A stretch of DNA of 64,000 nt from Pokkaliibacter plantistimulans (GCF_046844695.1 NZ_CP177354.1:5518001-5582000), one strand, 5' to 3'. Shown: positions 23,391-41,417, counted from the first letter of the stretch. Numbers and translations: made by a program. Notes: generated by a model not told the origin, from the sequence alone.

Positions 23391-23391
<1 letters not shown>
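16798..23391 (-). CDS. Non-ribosomal peptide synthetase, C-A(Gly)-T-C-A(Gly)-T
   Basis: The 2197-residue product has two elongation modules. Domains: C (HHSIADGWS ~200), A (YTSGSTGLPKG ~697, RIELGEIE ~948), T (LGGDSI ~1078), C (SPMQQG ~1152, HHLLLDGWS ~1274), A (YTSGSTGLPKG ~1753, RIELGEIE ~2002), T (LGGHSLL ~2132), then an acidic Leu/Asp tail. Both A domains read D-I-L-Q-L-G-M-I-W in the pocket, one position away from the known glycine code DILQLGLIW, so both should load glycine. No E domain is present, as expected for glycine. The ATG overlaps the stop of the upstream FAAL-NRPS gene (TGATG), with GGAGA 8 nt before it, so the two are translationally coupled. It contributes -Gly-Gly- to the peptide and passes it on, probably to the NRPS at 12386. 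Confidence 0.95.
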
Positions 23392-33593
<10,202 letters not shown>

Positions 33594-33697
33594 GGTGGAC
33601 TCTCGTTCAGGCAGGGCAGAAGTGCCGGTCACAGGCAACGCAGGAGCAAGCGTTCAGAACATGTGCACGATCATGTGAGCTGGGCCAGACAAGGCGC

Positions 33698-33735
33698 AAA
33701 GCGCTGAGGAAGTATCATTCACTGGTCAGTCAGCG
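33698..33735. repeat. Duplicated fragment (copy also at 36049-36087)
   Basis: About 38 bp (AAGCGCTGAGGAAG ... CATTCACTGGTCAGTCAGCG) recur almost unchanged at 36049-36087. Here the fragment is separated by ~260 bp from the second duplicated piece (33995-34073); at 36 kb the two pieces are fused at the shared CAGCG. Confidence 0.8.
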
Positions 33736-33807
33736 ACTGGTCGCCGTGTGATTCCGCAGGCTTTTCCACGCCGGATGGCCGACGTGCAGCAGATCGTGAG
33801 CGCGTTC

Positions 33808-33870
33808 CTAGCGTGGACAACCAGAGAGGCAACGGAATGGCAGCGTGAGGGTAATAACGGCAGACAGCAT
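33808..33870 (-). CDS. Possible 20-residue leader ORF in the FAAL-NRPS 5' region
   Basis: An ATG at 33870 has an excellent AAGGAG 6 nt upstream and opens a 20-codon frame (MLSAVITLTLPFRCLSGCPR) ending in TAG. It lies downstream of the iron-starvation-type promoter (33933-33958) and about 215 nt before the NRPS ATG, so it would be on the same transcript. Translation is inferred only from the ribosome-binding site and position. It may be a leader peptide or a chance ORF. No family recognised. Confidence 0.4.
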   Translation of the reverse strand: MLSAVITLTLPFRCLSGCPR

Positions 33871-33932
33871 GACGACTCCTTGGTAATCCTTGAGGCGCTC
33901 ACAGAGGTGAGAACGTTTCTTATTTGTGATTG

Positions 33933-33958
33933 ACGATGGAGTGCCGGAGGAATTTAGC
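33933..33958 (-). promoter_or_regulatory. Iron-starvation-box-like ECF sigma promoter of the FAAL-NRPS operon
   Basis: Minus strand GCTAAAT, then CGTC, with exactly 16 bases between TAAAT and CGT, as in PvdS-dependent promoters. It gives an unusually long leader of roughly 330 nt before the NRPS ATG at 33593, with a possible small ORF in it. Confidence 0.75.
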
Positions 33959-33994
33959 GGGGGGATGGGGTGACTACTATGCTGCAGACAGGTT

Positions 33995-34073
33995 CAGCGC
34001 CTGCCACTAAGCGCTGACAGCCTGCAATGGATCACCAGCACACAGGCCTGCAAAAAAGTCATCGAGACGCTGT
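33995..34073. repeat. 79-bp repeat covering the 3' end of the AbiEii-like gene (copy at 36083-36161)
   Basis: The last ~19 codons of the AbiEii-like gene plus the bases after its stop recur at 36083-36161 with only a few differences. The second copy lies on the far side of the AbiE-like pair, so the module is bracketed by pieces of itself. Confidence 0.85.
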
Positions 34074-34876
34074 GCTATCAGGATATGGTCATCAGGTTCA
34101 GGAGAAATGACATGCTGGCGTCGCTGTGATCGAATCAGCGCATCGCTCAACACCATTTTTTCCTGTTGTTTCAATACATCCATTACTTCTCTTGTCACCG
34201 GTGATAACAACGCCGATACGTCGTACCCCAGCAGAAAAGCACCAATTCGAGCTTCCTGATATTCCAACTGCTCCAGTGGCAGAAAGGACTCCCACAGCCG
34301 ATCTCTTTGCAGATACGGGTATTGATCAAGCAGGGTCAAAAAGTCACTGGCGTCTTTGTTGCTTTGTTGCCGTCGCTCCCGCCACGCCACCAGCTTCAGT
34401 AATGCCAGCCCTGCCATAGAGCATACTTTCAGTTCTGTCGAACCATCCAGTTCAACGGTGATCGCGGCAGCGAATGCTTCCTCAAATCCAGCAACCGACA
34501 TTACGGTTTCAAACTCGGGTGGCCAGGCTATTTCCCCTTCAGCAGAAGCAATGCCACCAAAGGGGATGATGTCTACCGGCAATCCGCTGGGTTGATGATA
34601 CAGACGGTGCGGCTCACGAGTAGCTGTCAGTCCTGCTGCCACCAGCGCAGAGCGTACTGACTGATATTCAGACCAGTCTGCAACCATAATCGCGGTATCA
34701 ATATCTTTGGTCTGCCGGCCCGGATCACGACCAAAGACGTGGAACAGTAGAATCCCCCTCCGTCGCACCTGCAACAAAGTAGGCGCCCCCACCGTCCTGC
34801 AGACATCAATGAGCAGCCGTAATACCGGTTCAAACCCAGGGCGCAGGGAGTGTTTTAAGGTGTAGGAAGCGCTCAT
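34007..34876 (-). CDS. AbiEii-like nucleotidyltransferase toxin
   Basis: From the ATG at 34876 (GGAG 7 nt upstream) the product has 289 residues. Near the N-terminus it has the nucleotidyltransferase block LLFHVFGRDPGRQTKDID, with the DID acidic pair, followed by LPVDIIPFGGI. This is the layout of the AbiEii/type IV toxin family, which modify RNA by adding nucleotides and act in phage defence or growth arrest. It starts 47 nt inside the preceding AbiEi-like gene and so forms a bicistron with it. The last ~19 codons are duplicated at 36083-36161. Confidence 0.75.
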   Translation of the reverse strand: MSASYTLKHSLRPGFEPVLRLLIDVCRTVGAPTLLQVRRRGILLFHVFGRDPGRQTKDIDTAIMVADWSEYQSVRSALVAAGLTATREPHRLYHQPSGLPVDIIPFGGIASAEGEIAWPPEFETVMSVAGFEEAFAAAITVELDGSTELKVCSMAGLALLKLVAWRERRQQSNKDASDFLTLLDQYPYLQRDRLWESFLPLEQLEYQEARIGAFLLGYDVSALLSPVTREVMDVLKQQEKMVLSDALIRSQRRQHVISPEPDDHILIAQRLDDFFAGLCAGDPLQAVSA

Positions 34877-35780
34877 TGATTTTCTCCGCAGCCTCAATAT
34901 TGCGACTATCGCCAGAAGCCAGTAATTCAGCGATAGCTAACAGCGCCTGACCTCGTTTATCTACAGAGAGGCGCTGCCCCCAGAAAGCAGGCACCAACCA
35001 TAAGCGTCCGGCAGCATCCGGTTTACAGCGCAGTTGCCTGATTCGCTCAGCGAGCGGCACTTCGGTAAACAGCATCAACTGTTCAGCCTGCAAGTACTCA
35101 GTCAGTAACTCTGCGGCTACTTCGCCACTCCAGAGGTCTCCCGCTACCAGCACGATGTCATGCCAGCTCAAGGGGGCACTGAGGCGCATTCCGCCCAGTT
35201 TGGCGCGCAACTGACTGCGATAATGGGTAAGCCATTCATGAATCAGAGGCTGCTGGCGCACGAAACTCTGCCCTTCGCATTGCCAGGACAATCCTTCTGC
35301 CTTGAGTAAAGCCAGAGTATTGCTGACCACGCCCACAGAGACGCCTGCACAGTCAGCCATCGTACGAATGGAGGCATTCTGCAGGGCAGGATCAGCTAAC
35401 AAGGCAAACACGCAGCGCACTGTCGCCGCCGTCCAGCCTGCTCGCGCAGGTAGCTTAACCGTCGCAGCCGTGCGGCCACTTATCCACAGATATAAACCTT
35501 CTGACTGAACACGGGCATTCCCCGCAGCATCAATGAAGTTAATCCCCTGTTCACTGCACTTTTCAGCCAGAAAGTCCGACAACGGGTTGCATATCAGCAC
35601 GCTATCAGGCTGTTTGACCAACTGTTGCAGACTTTCCTTACGGTGAATCTGCTTGATCACCATAGCTAACCGCACCTGCTGGCTGCCTGCTGTAATAATC
35701 AGCTCAGCTCCCTCAGCATAGGCACTGACTGATGGGGGGAGATGAGCGAGTGCCTGCACAAGAAGTTCTTGATTGTTCAT
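34830..35780 (-). CDS. AbiEi-like antitoxin / transcriptional regulator
   Basis: A 316-residue protein with a central winged-helix-like region (about residues 120-180; SIRTMADCAGVSVGVVSNTLALLKAEGL). An N-terminal domain (ICNPLSDFLAEKCSEQGINFIDAAGNARV) resembles the region preceding the helix-turn-helix in AbiEi-type antitoxins. Its end overlaps the AbiEii-like toxin gene. In type IV systems the antitoxin does not bind the toxin directly and represses the operon. A palindromic site lies just upstream of the ATG. Family assignment is from recognition of architecture and partner gene. Confidence 0.7.
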   Translation of the reverse strand: MNNQELLVQALAHLPPSVSAYAEGAELIITAGSQQVRLAMVIKQIHRKESLQQLVKQPDSVLICNPLSDFLAEKCSEQGINFIDAAGNARVQSEGLYLWISGRTAATVKLPARAGWTAATVRCVFALLADPALQNASIRTMADCAGVSVGVVSNTLALLKAEGLSWQCEGQSFVRQQPLIHEWLTHYRSQLRAKLGGMRLSAPLSWHDIVLVAGDLWSGEVAAELLTEYLQAEQLMLFTEVPLAERIRQLRCKPDAAGRLWLVPAFWGQRLSVDKRGQALLAIAELLASGDSRNIEAAEKINERFLHLKTLPAPWV

Positions 35781-35789
35781 TTTTTCATT

Positions 35790-35813
35790 CTATTCACGAT
35801 TCATGAACGATAG
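35790..35813. promoter_or_regulatory. Palindrome upstream of the AbiEi-like gene, candidate operator
   Basis: A TTCATGAA core is flanked by CG and by outer CTAT/ATAG arms, 10 bp before the start codon on the upstream side. AbiEi proteins repress their own promoters through inverted repeats, so this is the natural binding site. Confidence 0.45.
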
Positions 35814-35862
35814 AAAATTATGAACACACTCGATGAAAGATCAAGGGGGATGTGACATCTAA

Positions 35863-36002
35863 CAGGCTGTTGAAAAACGTTATCGAGACCGCCGAGACAA
35901 GGAAAAAACAGGCGAAAAAGCGGAGTTTAGTGAGCTAAATGAGCATTTTGAGCCTATTTTTGACGCGGTATTCGGCAACGCAGATAGATTTTCAACAGCC
36001 TG
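35863..36002. mobile_element. 140-bp MITE-like element with terminal inverted repeats
   Basis: The ends CAGGCTGTTGAAAA and TTTTCAACAGCCTG form perfect 14-bp terminal inverted repeats. There is no ORF of note. The inner sequence is shared with 63652-63864 (longer version, opposite orientation), and one end with 53416-53467. Small size, terminal repeats and several copies fit a non-autonomous transposon remnant; the parent transposase is not in the window. Confidence 0.7.
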
Positions 36003-36054
36003 CTAAACACCAGCAACAACCGCAATGCATTATGCAGAGCTGAAGGTGAAAAGC
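36002..36054. repeat. ~50-bp direct repeat, left border of AT-rich islet
   Basis: The stretch from GCTAAACACCAGCAAC to GAAGGTGAAAAG recurs at 38409-38463 with one small length difference. The two copies flank the AT-rich block holding the nitrilase-like, membrane and SMI1/KNR4 genes. This copy also abuts the right end of the MITE-like element. Confidence 0.8.
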
Positions 36055-36161
36055 GCTGAGGAAGAGGCATTCACTGGTCAGTCAGCGCCTGCCACTAAGC
36101 GCCGACAGCCTGCAATGGATCACCAGCACACAGGCCAGCAAAAAAGTCATCGAGACGCTGT
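36049..36161. repeat. Fused copy of fragments 33698-33735 and 33995-34073
   Basis: The two fragments that flank the NRPS promoter region at 33.7-34.1 kb occur here joined at CAGCG. They include the last codons of an AbiEii-like gene with no upstream gene body. It reads as a relic of a deletion or of an earlier copy of the locus. Confidence 0.8.
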
Positions 36162-36173
36162 TTACTGAACTGT

Positions 36174-36941
36174 TCAGCCAGAATTGGATACTAAGTGAAT
36201 GACTGTACCAGCCATACCACCATCAGTGACGGTGCATAAAACCAGACATGGATCAGACTCATTCGCTGAAACACATACATTGCCATCAGCATCCCATGCT
36301 CGACTGTTACCATGCGCTAACCAGCCTCCCGTTTCACCAATATAGTTAGCCATCAGTATATTCAGGTTATGTTCAATGGCTTTGTGCCTCAGTATTTCAC
36401 TGTCGTGTGCAAAGCCGTTTTTAGAGATCAAAACGCTCGACAAATATATATCTGATTTCTCTTTATTTGCATCGAGCCAATGCTGTGAGTGCGCAAAGTC
36501 AGCACATATACCTAAAAACACCCTTCTCCGCTTCAACTCAAAACTATAGTTTCTGCTACCAGCAGATATAAATTTATCCTCCCCCGGATGAAGATATTGT
36601 TTTCGATAGCAGTCAGTTTTCCCTGACGGAAAAGAAACTAACGCGCCTATGCAGGGTTTTCCGGCATCACTTGCCAATGGGATGCCGGATATAATGACCA
36701 CATTATTATTAACGGCAGCACTTGATAAATCCGCGACAATCGGTGACTCAGAATCTATTGCCAGCTCTGATGCCAAATCCAATTCATAACCTGTTAATGA
36801 CAGCTCAGGGAAAATTACTATATCCGCACCATATTCGGCAGACAACTTAATACATTCCATATGCTTGTTTAAATTACTTTCAATATCCCCCTTAACTGAG
36901 GAGCATTGAACTAAGCTGATAATGAGAGTCCCATTGTCCAC
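36174..36941 (-). CDS. Carbon-nitrogen hydrolase (nitrilase superfamily)
   Basis: The 255-residue protein has the Glu-Lys-Cys catalytic set of the nitrilase superfamily: Glu46 (FPELSLTGYE), Lys114 (YRKQYLHP) and Cys146 (GICADFAHSQHW). Such enzymes hydrolyse amides or nitriles; the substrate cannot be told. The GTG start has AAGGAAG upstream. The gene is clearly AT-richer than the surrounding chromosome and lies in a direct-repeat-flanked islet, so it is likely foreign. The C-terminus runs close to the duplicated AbiE fragment, but the length is normal for the family. Confidence 0.82.
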   Translation of the reverse strand: MDNGTLIISLVQCSSVKGDIESNLNKHMECIKLSAEYGADIVIFPELSLTGYELDLASELAIDSESPIVADLSSAAVNNNVVIISGIPLASDAGKPCIGALVSFPSGKTDCYRKQYLHPGEDKFISAGSRNYSFELKRRRVFLGICADFAHSQHWLDANKEKSDIYLSSVLISKNGFAHDSEILRHKAIEHNLNILMANYIGETGGWLAHGNSRAWDADGNVCVSANESDPCLVLCTVTDGGMAGTVIHLVSNSG

Positions 36942-37020
36942 AGAAGCTTCCTTAATAAATACAGTGCCCTATTAAGCCAGATAACCTCCGGCAAAACCGG
37001 AGATGCCTCCTGATCAACTA

Positions 37021-37491
37021 TCACTTATTACTTTCGCTATTTTTCGCTACAAATGGATCAATCAGCGCCAGCAGCTCATTGAGCCTTTCCGTATAATCCG
37101 ATATATATATTTTTCCACTCTTTTTGCTTTTCAGCACGATGGCATTAATTCCATTATTGCTGAACTTACTCAGTGATACTGACTCTTCCAGAGGAAAGCT
37201 ATTTTTAAATCCCCAATAGTTTCTTCCCTGAATAATACCGTCATGTATAGAAATTTTTGCTATCCGAATCCAGAGTGCTATCAGCAAAGAAAAAAATATA
37301 CATGACAGCCCCGCGAAAAAAGCGATTATCAGTGGGTTAGTTGAATCCAGATGCAGGAATGTGGCACCAAAATCAAAGCCCGATTTGATGTAGCCCGTCA
37401 GACCCAGCAACAAGAGAGGTATACACACTACAAGCATCATGTATTTAGAGAGGTTCAACCACAGTCCTTTCCATAGAACGCTATACGTCAT
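37021..37491 (-). CDS. Small two-TM membrane protein, unknown
   Basis: From the ATG at 37491 the product has 156 residues. Two hydrophobic helices (about residues 17-35 and 55-74) are followed by a soluble part (IHDGIIQGRNYWGFKNSFPLEES..., INAIVLKSKKSGKIYISDY) that looks like the beta-rich PH-like domain of many small bacterial membrane proteins. That fold is a guess. The start could also be a TTG at 37503. AT-rich like its neighbours; function unknown, possibly an immunity or accessory gene of the islet. Confidence 0.6.
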   Translation of the reverse strand: MTYSVLWKGLWLNLSKYMMLVVCIPLLLLGLTGYIKSGFDFGATFLHLDSTNPLIIAFFAGLSCIFFSLLIALWIRIAKISIHDGIIQGRNYWGFKNSFPLEESVSLSKFSNNGINAIVLKSKKSGKIYISDYTERLNELLALIDPFVAKNSESNK

Positions 37492-37567
37492 AATTTGTCT
37501 CAATTTAAAAATGCCGAATTTTACTTAAGACTGATACAAAGTAATCAAAGATCACAACTGGCGTCTA

Positions 37568-38050
37568 TTAAGAGGTATATCGATCACCCCACAAATCTTC
37601 TCCATCTAACCAGCTTGCTAGCCAATCAACAAAAGCATTTTTATGTGGACTAAACATAAGTTCTACAGGCTCTCCACTTTCTCTCATATTCGGGTCGTAC
37701 CATACTACCGGGAACTCCTCCTTGGTTGCGTCAAAACAGGAGTAAATGGCACAACCCCAATGACAAAAAGGAATTAGTCCTTCCGGCCACTTCAACTCCG
37801 GATCTTCCGGATCAGCACTATTTAATAGTGTATACAGCTCAGCAATAGAATCACCTTCATCCGAAGTATGCCCTCCCTTGACTCCCAGCAGTTTGTACCC
37901 GGGCCCTATACCACCATTGGCTACAGTTAAATATATTTTCTTTAAGTCAGGTGGAAATGGAAAACCAAGCTTAATCTCCTCTAACCTGACAGACTCAGGA
38001 CTTGCAGGAACTCCACTTTCCTTAGCTATTATTCTTTCAATTAAATCCAC
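37568..38050 (-). CDS. SMI1/KNR4 (SUKH) family protein
   Basis: The 160-residue product shows the SMI1/KNR4 layout: an N-terminal helix, LGFPFPPDLKKIYLTVANGGIGPG (the LPxxLKxFY...NGG signature), IPFCHWGCAIYSCFDATKEE and VVWYDPN. Bacterial SUKH proteins usually serve as immunity proteins to polymorphic or contact-dependent toxins. No toxin gene is next to it, so it would be an orphan immunity gene. GTG start with AAGGA about 10 nt upstream. AT-rich. Confidence 0.78.
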   Translation of the reverse strand: MDLIERIIAKESGVPASPESVRLEEIKLGFPFPPDLKKIYLTVANGGIGPGYKLLGVKGGHTSDEGDSIAELYTLLNSADPEDPELKWPEGLIPFCHWGCAIYSCFDATKEEFPVVWYDPNMRESGEPVELMFSPHKNAFVDWLASWLDGEDLWGDRYTS

Positions 38051-38519
38051 TAAACTTTATCCTTATTAATTCAAATCATCAATTAAAAATCCTATTAAAA
38101 ATAGGCACTTATAACCTTACAAAAGCAACCAGCCTTTATAGGATTTGATTCCATCTTTTAAACTAAACCACCGAAATTTTCATACACAACCAGCAAAACA
38201 ATTTCAGTAATTCACTCCAGCCTTATACTTATACATTTAAACGTGCCATCAGATTTGAAAAATCCGCTCATATGCCAGACGCTATCAAAAGGCACCCCAA
38301 CTCAGCAGTAATACATTGAACAAGATAGCTATTTTTCCAGCGACATCAAGAATACACAGTCATGAACACCAGACCGATTCTGTCGCACAAAAAGCACTTC
38401 GGCGAAGCGCTAAACACCAGCAACAACCGCAATGCATTATGCAGAGCTAAAGAAGGTGAAAAGAATCAACCCCGTAACCGGGTATTCAAAGAAGGGAAAG
38501 AGAAAGGAGAACCAGCGGA
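38051..38519. other. AT-rich intergenic stretch without a convincing gene
   Basis: Strongly AT-rich up to about 38350, without a supported ORF. It probably holds the promoter of the SMI1/KNR4 gene. An 85-codon plus-strand frame at 38362 overlaps the repeat and looks non-coding. Confidence 0.6.
38409..38463. repeat. ~50-bp direct repeat, right border of AT-rich islet
   Basis: Second copy of the 36002-36054 sequence in the same orientation, with an extra AAA before GAAGGTGAAAAG. GC content returns to the chromosomal level shortly after it. Confidence 0.8.
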
Positions 38520-39131
38520 TTACTCTGCTGGTACGTCGATATCAAAGCCAGAAATAGCCGGGCGTACGATGATTTTTTCTACCTGCCACTTACCAAAATG
38601 CTGCGACATATTGGCGTAGACGTCGGCATCCTGCCTGGGGCCGACCACGGTGAAGTGCAGGCTGGCCTGTCCGTTGTTGGTATCCGTGGTGATCTGTCCG
38701 CTGGTCACACCTTCTGCCCTGATCGGCTCACCCAGCTCGGTAATGACCGCCTGACTGGTCTGCACCTTGCTCAGTGCCAGTTGATAGGCATCGCCTTCCA
38801 GCAGCCGGGGAATGCCGAGTAAGGCACCTGCCAGTACCAGCACCAGAACCATCGGCCCAATAATCGCCCAGCGGCGCTGCACCGTGCGAAAGTGCTCAAC
38901 ATCGCGCCACTGGCGATTTTGCCAGGCCCACTCATTGCCCTTGGCACCCAGCACAAAGGGCATGATGACGTTGACGATGGGAACCAGCATCAACAGGGCA
39001 ATCAGGGTGTTATTGCAGACACCCCACAGCAGGTTGAGACAAAAAGCGCCCCAGTTCCAGCCTCTGATTTCCGGTGGAATCGGGGTGCCTTTGCCCTTGC
39101 CTGAGGGGTAATTCAGCTCGGATGAATCCAT
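38520..39131 (-). CDS. Coa1-like membrane protein
   Basis: A 203-residue protein with an N-terminal WNWGAFCLNLLWG block, a hydrophobic segment (~residues 40-60), the block LGAKGNEWAWQNRQWRDVEHF, a second membrane helix (~88-110) and a periplasmic C-terminal domain. This matches bacterial proteins annotated as cytochrome oxidase assembly factor Coa1 family. The actual role in bacteria is not established. GGAG stands 7 nt before the ATG. It lies between the accessory islet and the NRPS accessory operon without obvious link to either. Confidence 0.65.
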   Translation of the reverse strand: MDSSELNYPSGKGKGTPIPPEIRGWNWGAFCLNLLWGVCNNTLIALLMLVPIVNVIMPFVLGAKGNEWAWQNRQWRDVEHFRTVQRRWAIIGPMVLVLVLAGALLGIPRLLEGDAYQLALSKVQTSQAVITELGEPIRAEGVTSGQITTDTNNGQASLHFTVVGPRQDADVYANMSQHFGKWQVEKIIVRPAISGFDIDVPAE

Positions 39132-39271
39132 GATGATCTCCTTGTCGTCAGCATCCTGGCTGTGTATGCATACCGCCGCTCAGCGTCAAAACCCAGCAGC
39201 AATCCGTTACCGGATTATTCACTGTGGCAAGAGATCATTGCGTCTGAATTCAGGGTGCAGAGGCAGCGCCT

Positions 39272-40258
39272 TTACCCGGGCTGCCAGCCATAGCCTTCTG
39301 CCATCGCCACCACCACCTTGCGCGGCCCCATGAACGGGGTGCGGGCGTGGGCGGCAAGCATATTGTCGAGCATCAGCACATCACCGGCCTGCCAGGGAAA
39401 GATCACCGTTTCTGCCGCCAGCACCTGACGGATCAGGGTGAAGGTGTCATCGTCGATCTCACTGCCATCGGCATACAGCACATTGCGTGGCAGGTTTTCC
39501 ACACCGACGCTGTCGATCAGGGTTTCCCGTACTTCGGCCGCCAGATTGGAGGCATGGAACAGGTGCGCCTGATTCATCCAGACCCAGTCGCCGCTGCGTG
39601 GATGCTGGGCCACGCCCTGACAGTATTGCCAGGTACGCAGCTCACCATCGTCTTTCCATTCCCATTCGATCCCCAGACGCTGGCAGGCAGCCTCTACCTC
39701 GGCTTCCTCTTCGGTGTTGAACACCGCCTGCCAGGGCAGATCAAGGCCATTGCCATAGTTGCGCACATAGACCAGCCCGTTGCTGAAGCGCTGGCGAATC
39801 TCCGCAGGCATACGCCGGTAGATCGCCCGGCTGTCGGCAATGGGCGTCTCACCCCCCTGCCCGGCGGCCAGCACACAGTGGAACCAGATCTTCATCGGCC
39901 ACTGGGTGGTGTAAGCCTGTTCGTTATGCAGGGGGATATGCTGGTGCGCGGGATATTCGGTGGAGGTATAGACACCACCCGAGACCTCACTGCGCGGGGT
40001 CGAGCCAAATTCATAGTTGAGCAGCGGATGGCCAAACGAGGCCGCATAGGCGCGGAAGTCGCTGACGTCCGGCACGTCGAAGCCGCGCAGCAGCACTCCG
40101 CCGACCCGTTCGACCACGGTTTCGATCTCCCGCTGCATCGGCAGCAGGCTACTCAGCGGCGTGTCAGCTTCAGGGGCGGTGATCAGTGCCGGCAGCTCTG
40201 ACCCGTAGGGGCGCTGGCTGGTGGCAAGACGGGATGAGGAAGTGTGATTTGTGCCCAC
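39272..40258 (-). CDS. TauD/SyrP-like Fe(II)/2-oxoglutarate hydroxylase, probable Asp beta-hydroxylase
   Basis: I favour the GTG at 40258 (GGAGG with a 5-nt gap) over the GTG at 40264, which directly touches the GGAG; 328 residues. Iron ligands are visible: HNE (His113/Glu115 counted from the longer start), a distal His306 (NMLAAHART) and the 2-oxoglutarate-binding Arg315 (GPRK). This is the TauD family and resembles SyrP, which hydroxylates carrier-bound aspartate in syringomycin synthesis. It is the last gene of the MbtH-thioesterase operon. The first A domain of the FAAL-NRPS is predicted to load Asp, so beta-hydroxy-Asp, a bidentate iron ligand of many acyl-peptide siderophores, is the likely product (inference). 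Confidence 0.85.
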   Translation of the reverse strand: MGTNHTSSSRLATSQRPYGSELPALITAPEADTPLSSLLPMQREIETVVERVGGVLLRGFDVPDVSDFRAYAASFGHPLLNYEFGSTPRSEVSGGVYTSTEYPAHQHIPLHNEQAYTTQWPMKIWFHCVLAAGQGGETPIADSRAIYRRMPAEIRQRFSNGLVYVRNYGNGLDLPWQAVFNTEEEAEVEAACQRLGIEWEWKDDGELRTWQYCQGVAQHPRSGDWVWMNQAHLFHASNLAAEVRETLIDSVGVENLPRNVLYADGSEIDDDTFTLIRQVLAAETVIFPWQAGDVLMLDNMLAAHARTPFMGPRKVVVAMAEGYGWQPG

Positions 40259-40369
40259 AGGCACCTCCTGTTGGCGCCCGCACCGGCTCAGCCAGTGGCG
40301 GAACAGGTACGGGCGCTGATGAACAGCACGTTGTGGCAGGTGGTTGAAAATCGGTCTGGCTTTAGCCTG

Positions 40370-41119
40370 TCAGGCGCTGAGCCGATGCAGTGCATCCGGT
40401 AGCAGCTGCTGCCGGATCAGTGCCAGCACGGCCTGTTCTTCGCCTTTGAGATAGAAATGGCCACCGTCAAACCAGTTCAGCTGCATGGGTCCGCTTGACT
40501 CGGCCGCCCAGGCCTGCAGCTCGGCTTCAGTGATCTCATCCTCCCGCCCGGCCAGCACATGCAGCGGGCAGTTCAAACCGGCACTACCGGCATAGGCAAA
40601 GCTGCCACAGACCTGATAGTCGGCCGCCAGGGTATCCACCGCCATGCGCAGCAGCTCCGGCTCGTCAAACAGCGCAGCCGGTGTGCCGCCCTGACGCTGC
40701 AGATCAGCGATCAATTCGGCATCACTCTGCAGGTGCAGAAAGCGGTCGGTATCGCGCTTGCTCGGGGCTTTACCCGCTGACATCAGCAGCGCCTGCGGGG
40801 CAGGCAGCCCCCGTTGCTGCAGCTCACGGCAGAGGCCATACGCCAGCAGCGTGCCCATGCTGTGCCCGAACAGCGCGTAACGGGGTGCCAGCTCAGCGCT
40901 GAGCATATCGACCAGATGGCTGACCAGTGCGTTGAAATCACGCACAAAGTCTTCGCCGATGCGGCTGCCCCGCCCCGGTAACTCCACCGGCACCAGCTCA
41001 ATCTGCGGTGCCAGCGCACGCCGCCAGCGGTAATACATGGCAGCACTGCCACCGGCACAGGGCAGACAGTAGAGGGTCAGCGGGGAATGCGCGGCATAGG
41101 TGACGGGAGGCTGTGACAT
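40370..41119 (-). CDS. Type II thioesterase (NRPS editing)
   Basis: The 249-residue alpha/beta-hydrolase has the GHSMG elbow (Ser87), Asp in AGREDE and His221 (GGHFYL). The opening LYCLPCAGGSAAMYYRW is characteristic of stand-alone type II thioesterases. These remove wrong or acetylated groups from carrier domains of NRPSs. The ATG overlaps the stop of the MbtH gene (TGATG), so the two are coupled. A gap of about 105 nt separates it from the hydroxylase gene. Confidence 0.93.
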   Translation of the reverse strand: MSQPPVTYAAHSPLTLYCLPCAGGSAAMYYRWRRALAPQIELVPVELPGRGSRIGEDFVRDFNALVSHLVDMLSAELAPRYALFGHSMGTLLAYGLCRELQQRGLPAPQALLMSAGKAPSKRDTDRFLHLQSDAELIADLQRQGGTPAALFDEPELLRMAVDTLAADYQVCGSFAYAGSAGLNCPLHVLAGREDEITEAELQAWAAESSGPMQLNWFDGGHFYLKGEEQAVLALIRQQLLPDALHRLSA

Positions 41120-41334
41120 CAGTGGCCCGCCTGCTCAGCCATAAACTGACGCAGGCTCAGGGGGCGCATATCCGTCCATACCTGTTCGATATGGGCAAGG
41201 CATTCGGCCTTTTTGCCGGCTACTCCGGTATCACGCCAGCCGCCGGGAATGGCCTTGTATTCAGGCCAGATGGAATACTGTTCCTCGTGGTTAACCACTA
41301 CACGGAATACGGTGTCTTCGCTGTCAAAGCTCAT
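41119..41334 (-). CDS. MbtH-like protein
   Basis: The 71-residue protein has the MbtH hallmarks: VVVNHEEQYSIWP, GGWRDTG and VWTDMRPLSLR, the positions that form the contact with A domains. MbtH proteins bind and activate or solubilise adenylation domains; here several Ser, Asp and other A domains in the window are candidate partners. GGAG stands 6 nt before the ATG. First gene of the operon with the thioesterase and hydroxylase, behind the iron-starvation-type promoter. Confidence 0.96.
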   Translation of the reverse strand: MSFDSEDTVFRVVVNHEEQYSIWPEYKAIPGGWRDTGVAGKKAECLAHIEQVWTDMRPLSLRQFMAEQAGH

Positions 41335-41417
41335 GGCTGCTCCTCAATCGACCGCGGCTGTCAGGGAGCGGCAGCCGCCGGAGGCACAAAGGTATGCGCC
41401 TCTTTCCTATCGGATTG

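Noticed and set aside
36002..38463. Integron cassette array
   Set aside because: Small AT-rich genes fit the idea, but I see no GTTRRRY/RYYYAAC attC-type ends, and the genes are spaced irregularly.
38362..38619. Plus-strand frame of 85 codons
   Set aside because: Overlaps the direct repeat and the 3' end of the Coa1-like gene; no ribosome-binding site, composition not protein-like.
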